This document shows, piece by piece, positions 38,223-46,417 of a DNA stretch of 64,000 nt. The notes beneath the pieces were generated by a model, which saw only the letters and a list, made by a program, of their open reading frames with translations, was not told the DNA's origin and made no database searches. The DNA is from Kribbella antiqua (GTDB lineage Bacteria; Actinomycetota; Actinomycetes; Propionibacteriales; Kribbellaceae). The first letter of the stretch is position 1, and each line of letters starts with the position of its first letter. The translations under genes were made by a program, and so were the position numbers. The stretch covers positions 682,001 to 746,000 of the forward strand of contig NZ_SLWR01000002.1 in assembly GCF_004345665.1 (NCBI RefSeq). The letters are read 5' to 3'.

Positions 38223-38735
38223 GTGCCTAGCGAATACGCGAAGACACTGGGTGGCAAGTTGCGCGCCATCCGCCAGCAGCAAGGACTGTCGCTGCACGGC
38301 GTGGAAGAGAAGTCCAAGGGTCGCTGGAAGGCGGTCGTCGTCGGCTCGTACGAGCGCGGCGATCGAGCCGTCACCGTCCAGAAGCTCGCCGAGCTCGCCG
38401 ATTTCTACGGCGTGCCGATCCGTGAGTTGCTGCCCGGTTCCGCCAGCGCGGCCGCCGCGGCTGCCGCTCCTCCCCGGTTGATCCTCGACCTGGAGGCCCT
38501 GCAACACCTCGACGCGAGCGAGGCCGGTCCGCTGACGCGGTACGCGGCCACGATCCAGGCTCAGCGCGGGGACTACAACGGCAAGGTGCTGTCGATCCGG
38601 CAGGACGACATGCGTACCCTCGCCGTGATCTACGACGAGTCGCCGACGACTCTGACCGAGCGTTTCATCTCCTGGGGTGTACTGAACCCGGAGGCGAAGG
38701 GCGACGTCGAGGAGTCCGAAGCGGCCGGCGCCTGA
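38223..38735 (+). CDS. bldD: Developmental repressor BldD
   Basis: 170 residues from GTG at 38223 with GGAGGGAAG upstream (an earlier TTG at 38205 overlaps this site). The N-terminal XRE-type HTH (EYAKTLGGKLRAIRQQQGLS, GSYERGDRAVTVQKLAELAD) is almost identical to Streptomyces BldD. The C-terminal domain has the cyclic-di-GMP signature RGD-8 residues-RQDD (RGDYNGKVLSIRQDD). BldD dimerised by c-di-GMP represses sporulation genes in Streptomyces; here it implies c-di-GMP control of development. Confidence 0.96.
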   Translation: MPSEYAKTLGGKLRAIRQQQGLSLHGVEEKSKGRWKAVVVGSYERGDRAVTVQKLAELADFYGVPIRELLPGSASAAAAAAAPPRLILDLEALQHLDASEAGPLTRYAATIQAQRGDYNGKVLSIRQDDMRTLAVIYDESPTTLTERFISWGVLNPEAKGDVEESEAAGA

Positions 38736-38962
38736 CGGAGGCAACAGAGACGGTCGGGGCTCGTAGCAGCTGGCCCGCGGCCGCCCGCCTTCACTGACCC
38801 AGCAAGCACGACCGAAGTACGACGCAGTACCCAGGCGACAGATACCACCTCATCTGCCGTCGCAGGCCGGGGCCGTTCCCCCGCGCCGTACCAACCACGG
38901 GGACGACGAGCCGGCCCGGGACCGTACCGAGACGGTCACCGGGCCAGAGAGTCACAGCCCGC
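38736..38962. other. Intergenic region between convergent bldD and nusB
   Basis: 227 bases without a credible gene in any frame. GC-rich with several short complementary stretches (for example CCGGCCC near 38911) but no single dominant terminator hairpin; transcription from both sides must end here. Confidence 0.4.
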
Positions 38963-39373
38963 TCAGATCCCGAGCGTCGGCTTGAGTTGCAGTAACCGCG
39001 CCAGCAGGCCGTTCACGAACGCCGGCGACTCGTCGGTGGACAGATCCCGCGCCAGCGTGACCGCCTCGCTCACCGCGACCACATCCGGCACCTGGTCGTC
39101 GAACAGCAGCTCGTAGCTTCCGATCCGCAGGATGTTGCGGTCCACCGCGGGCATCCGGTCCAGCGACCAGCCGACCGAGTGCGTCTCCAGCAGCTCGTCG
39201 ATCACGTCGATGTGCTTCGCGACACCCTCGACCAGCGCCACGGTGAACTCGTTCACCGGCGGATCGTTGTCGGCCACCCGGTCGGCCAGCGTGCCGCCGA
39301 CCGGCAGACCTCTGACCTCCGACTCGTACAGCACGTCCAACGCGCGCTTGCGGGCCTTGCTACGGGCAGACAT
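38963..39373 (-). CDS. nusB: Transcription antitermination factor NusB
   Basis: 136 residues, all-helical, with KARKRALDVLYESEVRG at the N-terminus, SVGWSLDRMPAVDRNILRIG and the C-terminal EAVTLARDLSTDESPAFVNG typical of NusB. It binds boxA RNA with NusE during rRNA transcription. It lies 24 bases downstream of efp, the usual actinobacterial arrangement. Confidence 0.96.
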   Translation of the reverse strand: MSARSKARKRALDVLYESEVRGLPVGGTLADRVADNDPPVNEFTVALVEGVAKHIDVIDELLETHSVGWSLDRMPAVDRNILRIGSYELLFDDQVPDVVAVSEAVTLARDLSTDESPAFVNGLLARLLQLKPTLGI

Positions 39374-39397
39374 GTTCTGTTGTCAGCTTTCCGGTCG

Positions 39398-39961
39398 TCA
39401 GGAGGTGACGCGGCCGAGGTAGTCCCCGGTGCGGGTGTCGACCTTGACCTTCTCGCCGGTGGTCAGGAACAGCGGGACCTGGATGGTGTACCCGGTCTCC
39501 AGCTTGGCCGGCTTGGTGCCACCGGTGGACCGGTCGCCCTGCAGACCCGGCTCGGTGTACTCCACCAGCAGCTCGACCGAGGCCGGCAGCTCGACGTACA
39601 GCGGGATGTCGTTGTGCACCGCGACGATGGCGTCCTGGTTCTCCAGCAGGAAGTGTGCGGAGTCGCCGACCACGTCGGGCTGGATCTGGAGCTGGTCGTA
39701 GGTCGACTTGTCCATGAACACGTACGCCGCGCCGTCGTTGTACAGGTAGGTCATGTCGCGCTTGTCGACGTTCGCCACCTCGACCTTGACGTCGGCGTTG
39801 AAGGTCTTGTCGACCACCTTGCCGGAGAGCACGTTCTTCAGCTTGGTCCGGACGACCGCGCCGCCCTTGCCTGGCTTGTGGTGCTGGAACCACACGACGG
39901 ACCACAGCTGCCCATCCAGGTTGAGCACCATGCCGTTCTTGAGGTCGTTCGTCGTTGCCAC
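39398..39961 (-). CDS. efp: Elongation factor P
   Basis: 187 residues from GTG at 39961 (the frame continues to 39997). The KOW domain loop is [18 protein letters not shown] with tip Lys32, followed by two OB domains ending in [17 protein letters not shown] rescues ribosomes stalled on polyproline. Actinobacterial EF-P usually has PGKGP at the tip; here the second Pro is Gly. No EpmA/EpmB-type modification genes are visible in the window. Confidence 0.97.
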   Translation of the reverse strand: MATTNDLKNGMVLNLDGQLWSVVWFQHHKPGKGGAVVRTKLKNVLSGKVVDKTFNADVKVEVANVDKRDMTYLYNDGAAYVFMDKSTYDQLQIQPDVVGDSAHFLLENQDAIVAVHNDIPLYVELPASVELLVEYTEPGLQGDRSTGGTKPAKLETGYTIQVPLFLTTGEKVKVDTRTGDYLGRVTS

Positions 39962-40070
39962 GCGGGTATGCCCTTCGAAATCGATCAGCGGTAACACCGG
40001 ATTGTAGCGGTCACCTGCGGTTTCCTCCGATTCCGGCCGTTCAACCCCCGCGAGCGCTTACGCTGGGGCA

Positions 40071-40811
40071 ATGACCGGATTCATCATCTTCGTGGTGGTC
40101 ATGGTCGTGGTGGCCCTGATCAACAAGGCCAAGCAGCAGTCACGGTCGGGCGACGCGCGTCAGCGCGCGATCCAGAAGCTCACCCGGGCCGCCAACCAGC
40201 CCGGCAATCCTCCAGGCAGCGGGCAGGCCGGCGCCGCCCTCCAGCAGCTCCTCCAAGCGGGCCGGCAGCCCCGGCACCTCGGTGAGCACGCATCACCAGG
40301 CCAGCCCAGCCAGGCCGCGTACCCCGCTCCCATGCCGTACATGCCGCCGGGACAGTTCCAGCCACCTCCGGCGACCTGGCTGCCGTCGTACCAGCCGCAG
40401 GGTCACCGGCCGCCTCAGAACCAACTGCCCACGCCGAGGCAGGACACCGACACCCGGGTGCGGGAGCTGATGGGCAGCGGCAACGAGGTGGCCGCCATCC
40501 GGCTGCTGTGTGACGAGCAGGACATGGGCATCCTCGAGGCGCAGGAGTACGCGCGCGGCCTGGTCGCTCCGCCCGGCAAGACAGCGCAGCCCAAGCCCGC
40601 GACACCTCAGGCACCGGTTCCCGTCGAGGACGAGGCCACGAGGTACGTCGGTTCGGCCGCGTTCGCCGAGTCGATCTTCGACCTGGACCGGGAGGAGAAC
40701 ACCTGGGCCAGCGGCTGGGTCGACACGCCGGAGCCCGAGGACCGCTCCGACATCGACGAGCTCTGGCAGACCGTCAGGAACCCGCCGCGCCCGGGTGCCC
40801 AGCCCAGCTGA
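40071..40811 (+). CDS. Membrane-anchored proline/glutamine-rich protein
   Basis: 246 residues. One N-terminal transmembrane helix (GFIIFVVVMVVVALIN) is followed by a basic region, a long Pro/Gln-rich linker (residues about 45-125) and a small helical domain TRVRELMGSGNEVAAIRLLC...ILEAQEYARGL that resembles the C-terminal ribosomal L7/L12-like domain found fused in many actinobacterial proteins. The acidic C-terminus follows. Function unknown. Its 3' end overlaps the convergent methyltransferase gene by 38 bases. Confidence 0.7.
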   Translation: MTGFIIFVVVMVVVALINKAKQQSRSGDARQRAIQKLTRAANQPGNPPGSGQAGAALQQLLQAGRQPRHLGEHASPGQPSQAAYPAPMPYMPPGQFQPPPATWLPSYQPQGHRPPQNQLPTPRQDTDTRVRELMGSGNEVAAIRLLCDEQDMGILEAQEYARGLVAPPGKTAQPKPATPQAPVPVEDEATRYVGSAAFAESIFDLDREENTWASGWVDTPEPEDRSDIDELWQTVRNPPRPGAQPS

Positions 40812-41961
40812 CAGTGAAGCAACTGTGCCGGCGAGCGATCCGGAACCCGGCCGGCGCCTCCTCCCCGACCAAGTGCGCCTGGAACTCAGGCCCAGGCCCG
40901 TACCGATGATGCGCGTCCCAGATCCGCAGCTGATCGACCAACCTCTCGACCAGATGACCGGCGTCCGGTCCATGACCGTGCACCCCCAGCTCGACGAAGG
41001 ACTTCCGCCGTCCCGGCCGGGCGGTCACGTAGGCGAGGCTGTCGCAGGTCGCGACCGCGGCAGCGCCCCCTGACGGAGTCGCCTCCGCACCCGTCAGAAC
41101 GCAGTACCCGGGAAGTGTGCTGGCGAGCCAAAGGGCGAGGTCGGACAGTGGTTCCTCGCGGTTCATCACGACCCCGGACCAGACCCGCAGGCGCGATTGC
41201 TCGAGGACGCCGTCGTACGGATGCGCCTCGGCCTCCTGGTCCTCGTCGAAGATCACGCCGACGTCGTCGCCGGCGATCGGGATCAGCCGCTCGTAGTTCG
41301 CCCCGGCGCCCTGCATGCAGACGAAACCGCACAGCGTGGCCGACCGGCTCTCCAGGTGATCGCCCACCTTGTCGAACGCGATCGACCGGGTCTGCCCCCG
41401 CAGCCGCACCGGTACGACGATCCGGCCGTCAGGCTCGAGCTGCTCGATCCAGGCGGGTGCGATGTCCCATGCCGTCACCGTCACGACGATCCGGTCGTAC
41501 GGCGCACCGTCCGGCGCCCCGAACTCCCCATCCGCCTGTACGACGCGGACGTCGTCGTACCCGGCCTCCGCCAGCGCCGCGCGGGCTCGATCGGTCACCT
41601 CGGGATCGATGTCGACCGTGGTCACTGATCCCTTCGGACCGGCCAGCTCCCGCATCAGCGCCGCGTTGTATCCGCCGGACCCGATCTCCAGCACCCGGTC
41701 GCCGGACCGGATCTCGGCCTGCTCGAGCATCAGCGCGACGATGCTCGGCTGCGACACCGAGCTGATCGGCGCCCCGGCCTCGTTCCGCTTCATCAGTACG
41801 ACGTCATCGGCGTACGCCACCTCGAGCGGAACCCCTGGCACGAACACATGCCGCGGCACGGCCCGGAACGCCATCGCCACCCGCTCGTCCCGAATTGAGC
41901 CCTCGGCAATCAAGTGGTGAGTGAGAGCCGCCCGCAACGACCCCGCCGGGCTCCGGTCCAT
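40774..41961 (-). CDS. Protein-L-isoaspartate methyltransferase-like protein (FxLD system type)
   Basis: 395 residues. The N-terminal 210 residues are a PCMT-like SAM methyltransferase (VLEIGSGGYNAALMRELAG, VDIDPEVTDRA, DRIVVTVTAWDIAP), with a C-terminal extension of about 180 residues seen in methyltransferases of the FxLD system. Some relatives modify Asp in ribosomal peptides (lanthipeptides, FxLD peptides); no precursor peptide gene is evident next to it, so it may act on damaged proteins or an unlinked peptide. Located 4 bases downstream of the MarR gene. Confidence 0.82.
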   Translation of the reverse strand: MDRSPAGSLRAALTHHLIAEGSIRDERVAMAFRAVPRHVFVPGVPLEVAYADDVVLMKRNEAGAPISSVSQPSIVALMLEQAEIRSGDRVLEIGSGGYNAALMRELAGPKGSVTTVDIDPEVTDRARAALAEAGYDDVRVVQADGEFGAPDGAPYDRIVVTVTAWDIAPAWIEQLEPDGRIVVPVRLRGQTRSIAFDKVGDHLESRSATLCGFVCMQGAGANYERLIPIAGDDVGVIFDEDQEAEAHPYDGVLEQSRLRVWSGVVMNREEPLSDLALWLASTLPGYCVLTGAEATPSGGAAAVATCDSLAYVTARPGRRKSFVELGVHGHGPDAGHLVERLVDQLRIWDAHHRYGPGPEFQAHLVGEEAPAGFRIARRHSCFTVSWAGHPGAAGS

Positions 41962-41965
41962 GACC

Positions 41966-42463
41966 TCAGTCCCTCTTGTCTCCGAGGGATTCGAGCAACG
42001 TCCGCAGTGAGTCCGCGAGTTGTTCCCGCTCGGCCTTGGACAGGCCGGCCAGCAGGCTCTGCTCGGTCTCGAGATGGGTCGGCAGTACGGCGTCGATCAG
42101 GCGGAGCCCGTCGTCGGTCAGCGTCACCTGAACGCCGCGGCCGTCAGTCTCGCTGGGCGCCCGCGTGACCAGACCGCGCGCCTCCAGCCGGTCCAGCCGC
42201 TGGGTGATCGCGCCGGACGTCACCATCGACGAACGCATCAGCCCGGCCGGAGTCAGGCTGTGCTCGGCGTTGCTGCGGCGCAGGGTCGCCAGTACGTCGA
42301 ACGACGCGGAGTCCAGGTCGTGCCGCGCGAAGTTGCGGCGCAGCTCGGCGTCGACGAGCTGGGCCAGCCGCTTGAGCCGGCCGAGCACCGCCATCGGCGA
42401 CGCGTCCAGGTCCGGCCGCTGCTCACCCCATTGCTCGAGCACCAGGTCGACGTGATCTGCCAT
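41966..42463 (-). CDS. MarR-family regulator (PecS-like)
   Basis: 165 residues with a MarR winged helix (LTPAGLMRSSMVTSGAITQRLDRLEARGLV, wing APSETDGRGVQVTLT). The N-terminal extension and the divergent EamA exporter recall the PecS/PecM arrangement. A 12-bp inverted repeat and an additional direct-repeat half-site in the gap (42483-42546) are likely its operators. The methyltransferase gene follows after 4 bases and may be coregulated. Confidence 0.9.
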   Translation of the reverse strand: MADHVDLVLEQWGEQRPDLDASPMAVLGRLKRLAQLVDAELRRNFARHDLDSASFDVLATLRRSNAEHSLTPAGLMRSSMVTSGAITQRLDRLEARGLVTRAPSETDGRGVQVTLTDDGLRLIDAVLPTHLETEQSLLAGLSKAEREQLADSLRTLLESLGDKRD

Positions 42464-42482
42464 GCGTCCAGCGTAGTTCAGA

Positions 42483-42546
42483 TTGCTTAGCGCTGAGGGA
42501 TTGAAAGTTGCTTAGCACTGAGATACTTTGTCTTAGTGCTAAGCAA
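42483..42546. promoter_or_regulatory. MarR operator: 12-bp inverted repeat plus upstream half-site
   Basis: TTGCTTAGCACT (42508-42519) and AGTGCTAAGCAA (42535-42546) are perfect inverted repeats. A near copy of the left arm, TTGCTTAGCGCTGAG (42483-42497), lies 25 bases upstream of TTGCTTAGCACTGAG (42508-42522). The right arm covers the exporter start codon, so binding would block initiation of transcription. Confidence 0.8.
42501..42529 (+). promoter_or_regulatory. EamA promoter (TTGAAA-17-TACTTT), apparently leaderless
   Basis: TTGAAA (42501-42506) and TACTTT (42524-42529) are spaced by 17 bases. Transcription would begin about 7 bases later, at or beside the GTG start codon at 42536, so the mRNA is probably leaderless; there is no ribosome binding site. 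The promoter core lies within the MarR operator. Confidence 0.65.
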
Positions 42547-43453
42547 TCGAGTCACCTTCCTTCTGATCACCGCGATCACGCCCATGCTCTGGGGAACCAC
42601 CTACGTGGTGACCACCGAGCTGCTTCCGCCCGGCCGTCCGCTGCTGGCAGCGGTGATCCGGGCGCTGCCCGCCGGGCTGCTTCTCGTCGCGATCACCCGT
42701 CGGTGGCCGAGCGGCAGCTGGTGGTGGCGGTCACTTGTGCTCGGCACGCTGAACATCGGCGCGTTCTTCGCGCTGCTCTTCGTGGGGGCGTACCGGCTTC
42801 CCGGCGGGGTCGCCGCGACGGTTGGCGCGATCCAGCCGCTGCTCGTCGCCGTACTGTCGACCGCACTGTTGCGTGAGCGGTTGTCGACGCGAACGGTCGT
42901 GGCCGCGATCGCTGGCGTGTTCGGGGTCAGCCTGCTCGTCCTGCGTGCCGATGCACGGCTGGACACTCTCGGCGTCGCCGCTGCGCTGGGCGGCGCCGTG
43001 GTGATGGCCTTCGGCGTCGTACTGAGCAAGCGCTGGGCCTCACCGGCACCCCTGCTGGCGACAACCGGCTGGCAGCTGGTTGCCGGTGGTGTGGTCCTGC
43101 TGCCCGTCGCCTACCTCGTCGAGGGACCACCACCGCAGTCCTTCACCTTCGCCAACCTCGCCGGCTATGCCTACCTGACGATCATTGGCTCGGCGCTGGC
43201 CTACGCCCTGTGGTTCCGCGGCCTGCGGAAGCTGTCCCCGACCGACGTCACTTTCCTCGGCCTTCTGAGCCCGGTCGTAGCCACCCTCCTCGGTTGGCTG
43301 GTGCTCGACCAACGCCTGACGGCCGCGCAGGTCGTCGGCGGACTGATCGTGCTCACCGCACTACTCACCGCCCAACTCAAGAAGAAGACGCCACGCCCGC
43401 CGGCAGTCGCGTCCCGCCTCGCGCCGAGTGCGCCGGTCGCGGGGAGGTGCTGA
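42536..43453 (+). CDS. EamA-family exporter (PecM/YedA-like)
   Basis: 305 residues and ten hydrophobic helices in two EamA repeats (ITPMLWGTTYVVTTELLPPG, TIIGSALAYALWFRGLRKLS). The start is GTG at 42536, within the right arm of the operator. Divergence from a PecS-like MarR regulator suggests an efflux pump induced by the regulator's ligand. C-terminus basic. Confidence 0.88.
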   Translation: MLSNRVTFLLITAITPMLWGTTYVVTTELLPPGRPLLAAVIRALPAGLLLVAITRRWPSGSWWWRSLVLGTLNIGAFFALLFVGAYRLPGGVAATVGAIQPLLVAVLSTALLRERLSTRTVVAAIAGVFGVSLLVLRADARLDTLGVAAALGGAVVMAFGVVLSKRWASPAPLLATTGWQLVAGGVVLLPVAYLVEGPPPQSFTFANLAGYAYLTIIGSALAYALWFRGLRKLSPTDVTFLGLLSPVVATLLGWLVLDQRLTAAQVVGGLIVLTALLTAQLKKKTPRPPAVASRLAPSAPVAGRC

Positions 43454-43454
43454 T

Positions 43455-43963
43455 ATGCGCATCCTCGTCTCCGGAGCATCCGGTGCGGTTGGCAGCCGCG
43501 TCGTACATGAGGCGCTGTCGCGTGGTCACGAGGTGACTGCCGTCGGCCGGTCGCTAGAGCGCCTGACTGCAGCGCTTCCTCCCTCCTCCACCTTGCGGTC
43601 GGGTGACGCCTCGAGCCCGGACGACGTCGCCGCGCTGAGCCAAGGCCATGACGTCGTCATCAGCGCGACCCGGCCGAGACCCGGTCAGGAGGACGAGCTC
43701 GTCCAGGCCGCGAAGGGCTTGCTCATCGGGCTGGCGGACACCGGCGTACGGCTCATCCTGGTCGGCGGAGCGGCGAGCTTTTGAGTCCGCCCGCTCTCCT
43801 TGAACCAGGGACCCGTACCGGCAACTATCGGCGTGGCAAGGACCATCTGCTGACTGGCGCGGATGGCACGTCGTACATCTCGATGGAGGACTTCGCGGTC
43901 GCCCTGGTCGACGAAGCCGAGCGGGCGCGGCACGTGGGTGGTCGATTTACCGTCGCCTACTAG
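43455..43963 (+). pseudogene. NmrA-like NAD(P)-binding protein gene with internal deletion and frame break
   Basis: The first part (43455-43784) encodes the Rossmann start MRILVSGASGAVGSRVVHEAL and continues to RLILVGGAASF followed by a stop. The C-terminal part (43781-43963) is in another frame: SPPALLEPGTRTGNYRRGKD, then ISMEDFAVALVDE to RFTVAY. In full-length relatives (about 210 residues) some 45-60 residues lie between these segments, so an out-of-frame deletion has joined them. A 109-residue stub could still be made. It begins 1 base after the EamA exporter stop. Confidence 0.75.
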
Positions 43964-44035
43964 GGCAGTTGGGGTGCCCGATCGGTTGTACGGCGGCTCG
44001 GTGTGCTGGGGAGCGCGGGAACCGATTCTTGGAGG

Positions 44036-45358
44036 GTGTCTACTTCAGCTCGGTTGGATGTTGCAGAACTTGTCGTCGTGCCTGGTGCACCGGCGCAGTG
44101 TCGGGTCACGGTGGCGAACCGAGGCTCGGTGGTGGAGGCGTACTCGCTGACTCCCGTCGGGGACCTGGCTGCCTATGCGGTCATCGAGCCGGCGACATTG
44201 TCGCTCTACCCGGATGCCGAAGGCACCGCCAGTGTGACGATCACGGTGCCGCAGGAGGCCGTCGTACAGGCTGGTGATGTGCCGTTCGGGGTACTGGTGG
44301 AGCCGAAGGAGCATCCGGCCGACACGGCGGTGCCCGAGGCGCTTGTCCATGTGCAGCCGTTCAGCGACCTCACTGCGGAGCTCACGCCGCGTACGTCGCA
44401 CGGCAGTCGCATAGGCCGTCACACGCTTGCCATCGACAACCGCGGCAACCAGCCGGTGACGGTGGAACTGACGGGCAAGGACCCGGACGCCGTGGTGGAG
44501 TTCTGCTTCTCACCCAGCACGATCGAGGTCGCTCCTGGTACGGCGTCCTTCGCCAAGGTAAAGGCACGGCCGCTGGACCGGATCTGGCGTGGTCCGTCGA
44601 AGACGCGGCAGTTCAGCATCGCGGTCACCCAGGTGAAGGGGTTCACGGTTACGACCGTCGACGGGATGATGGTGCAGGACCCGATCCTGCCGCCGTGGAC
44701 TGGGAAGGCGGTCGCGGGAGTACTCGCGGCGTGTGCGCTGCTGGTCGGCCTGTGGTTCGGCGTACTGCGGCCAGCAGTCGAGTCAAGCGCGCAGAACGCC
44801 GTCGAGAAGCCGTTGCAGGCGATCGCGCAGAAGGCTGAAGAGGCGAAGACGACGGCCGGCCAGGCGCAGGAGACGGCCAAAACCGCGCAGACGCAAGCCA
44901 ACAACACCGGCAAGGCGCAGAACAACCAGGCGCAAGAGCAGAACGAGCGCGAAAAGGCGGTCGCTGCCCAAGCAGCCGCTGCCATCGGCCAGCCGTTCTC
45001 GCGTCGCTGGCCGCTGACCGCGAAGCCGGGCCAGTCCGACCAGGCGTCGTACACGGTCCCCGACGGGATGATCCTGCGCATCACGGATGTGAACTTCGAG
45101 TCCCAGGGCAGCACCGGCTGGCTCGACCTCCGCCGCGACAAGGATTCGCTCGGCGGCGTCGCCCCGCAGTACTTCCGCAACATCCAGGACTACCGCTACA
45201 TCTCGCCGCTTGCTGTCCTCACCGCAGGCCAGAAGGTCGTCGCCCACCTCGACTGCACCGCCCCCGCCCCCGGCGCCACCACCTGCCAAAACGCCATCAT
45301 GGTCGGCGGCAACCTCGTCACAGCCCCGAAGCCCACAACCACCCCGAAGCCCAACTGA
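44036..45358 (+). CDS. CIS-associated single-pass membrane protein with coiled coil
   Basis: About 440 residues. Two N-terminal Ig-like beta-domains (ARLDVAELVVVPGAPAQCRV; TSHGSRIGRHTLAIDNRGN) are followed by one transmembrane helix (residues about 225-246, VAGVLAACALLVGLWFGVL), a 65-residue Ala/Gln/Lys-rich coiled coil and a C-terminal beta-domain ending in a Pro/Thr tail. It is typical of uncharacterised proteins next to actinobacterial CIS clusters. The N-terminal part is probably cytoplasmic, the coiled coil and C-terminus outside. The start is uncertain: GTG at 44036 gives the best N-terminus, but GGAGG abuts it; GTG at 44003 is possible. Convergent with the CIS left operon. Confidence 0.7.
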   Translation: MSTSARLDVAELVVVPGAPAQCRVTVANRGSVVEAYSLTPVGDLAAYAVIEPATLSLYPDAEGTASVTITVPQEAVVQAGDVPFGVLVEPKEHPADTAVPEALVHVQPFSDLTAELTPRTSHGSRIGRHTLAIDNRGNQPVTVELTGKDPDAVVEFCFSPSTIEVAPGTASFAKVKARPLDRIWRGPSKTRQFSIAVTQVKGFTVTTVDGMMVQDPILPPWTGKAVAGVLAACALLVGLWFGVLRPAVESSAQNAVEKPLQAIAQKAEEAKTTAGQAQETAKTAQTQANNTGKAQNNQAQEQNEREKAVAAQAAAAIGQPFSRRWPLTAKPGQSDQASYTVPDGMILRITDVNFESQGSTGWLDLRRDKDSLGGVAPQYFRNIQDYRYISPLAVLTAGQKVVAHLDCTAPAPGATTCQNAIMVGGNLVTAPKPTTTPKPN

Positions 45359-45371
45359 CCCTCCCCAAGCG

Positions 45372-45402
45372 GAAGCCCGGCCGGATCATCCGGCCGGGCT
45401 TC
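45372..45402. terminator. Bidirectional terminator hairpin
   Basis: GAAGCCCGGCCGG (45372-45384) and CCGGCCGGGCTTC (45390-45402) form a perfect 13-bp stem with an ATCAT loop between two convergent genes; the right arm reaches into the stop codon of the zinc-ribbon protein gene. It should terminate transcription from both sides. Confidence 0.8.
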
Positions 45403-46417
45403 AGTGGTGGGTGAAGAACTCGAGTTCGGCGATGGCGGTGAGGGTGCTGCGGGTGGGGTTGGTGGTTCGGGTGACGGCTATTTGGATGGAGCGGGCGTCG
45501 TCGACGGGGAGTTTGAACTTCTGGAATTTCGGGACGTCTTCGACCGGGAAACGACGTACGACGGGAGCGGCGCCGGTGAAGACGGTGATTTCGATTTCGG
45601 CGGGGCGGGGTGCAGCGACGAACTTCGGGGTTTGGTCGGAGACGCCTGGCCAGATGCCGACCTCGACCAGCTTGACCGGCTTGCCGAACGACCCGGCCAC
45701 GAACGGCACCGGCTTCGCGCCGCGGCCTGTCCGGGGCGCACCCCAGAAGGTGTTCTTCGCGCCGTCGAACGCCAGCGCCGCAACCTGCTTCCCGGCCACA
45801 CCACTCGCCTTCGGATCCACCAGCCGCACCTGCTCCGGGCCGGCGAGCGCGTCCTTCGCTTTGTCGATCCCACGCTCAACCAGCCCGCGCTGCGGTCCAG
45901 CCAGTACGCCGCCACCCGCAAGCAGAGCCAGTACGACGCCAACCCGGGTAGCTCCACGGAATCGTCGTCGAGCGTTCCCCGGGCGGATCCGGGTGCCGGC
46001 GGCGTAGATCCGTTCCCGGCCGAGCAGCCGACGCCACCAGGCCGTCTTCCGGATCACCTTCGCGTCGGCCAGGCTGAAGCCGCACTTCGCGCAGAACCGC
46101 CGGGTTCCCTCGTTCGGCATCCCGCAACCACCGCAGATCCGTGACCCCGTCGGCACGATCACCGGCGACTTCGACCGCCTGGGCATCCGCCGCTTGACCG
46201 TCTGCGGCTGCCGCGCTTCCAGCTGCTCAGGCGCCGGCAGCGGCGGACGGGCAGCGCTGACCGCCGCCGGGACCGCCTCGGCTGGGGGCTTCACCACAAC
46301 CGTCGCCTGCTCGGCCGGCGAGACCTTCTCGCCCTCCCATTCCAGGAAGACGCCGCAGCGGGTGCAGAAGGCGGTGTTGTCCTCGTTCTGTTCTCCACAG
46401 TCATTGCACAGGATCAT
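45401..46417 (-). CDS. CIS-associated zinc-ribbon / transmembrane / discoidin-like protein
   Basis: 338 residues. Two zinc ribbons (Cys4, 7, 18, 21 and Cys95, 98, 109, 112) flank a Pro/Ala-rich linker. A basic segment (WWRRLLGRERIY) and a transmembrane helix (about residues 158-174) follow, then a C-terminal beta-sandwich with ASGVAGKQVAALAFDGAKNTFW-like discoidin/glycan-binding features. The zinc ribbons would be cytoplasmic and the carbohydrate-binding-like domain outside. ATG at 46417 overlaps the gpI-like gene by 17 bases; it is the last gene of the left CIS operon. It is a good candidate for linking the injection system to the membrane. Confidence 0.75.
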   Translation of the reverse strand: MILCNDCGEQNEDNTAFCTRCGVFLEWEGEKVSPAEQATVVVKPPAEAVPAAVSAARPPLPAPEQLEARQPQTVKRRMPRRSKSPVIVPTGSRICGGCGMPNEGTRRFCAKCGFSLADAKVIRKTAWWRRLLGRERIYAAGTRIRPGNARRRFRGATRVGVVLALLAGGGVLAGPQRGLVERGIDKAKDALAGPEQVRLVDPKASGVAGKQVAALAFDGAKNTFWGAPRTGRGAKPVPFVAGSFGKPVKLVEVGIWPGVSDQTPKFVAAPRPAEIEITVFTGAAPVVRRFPVEDVPKFQKFKLPVDDARSIQIAVTRTTNPTRSTLTAIAELEFFTHH

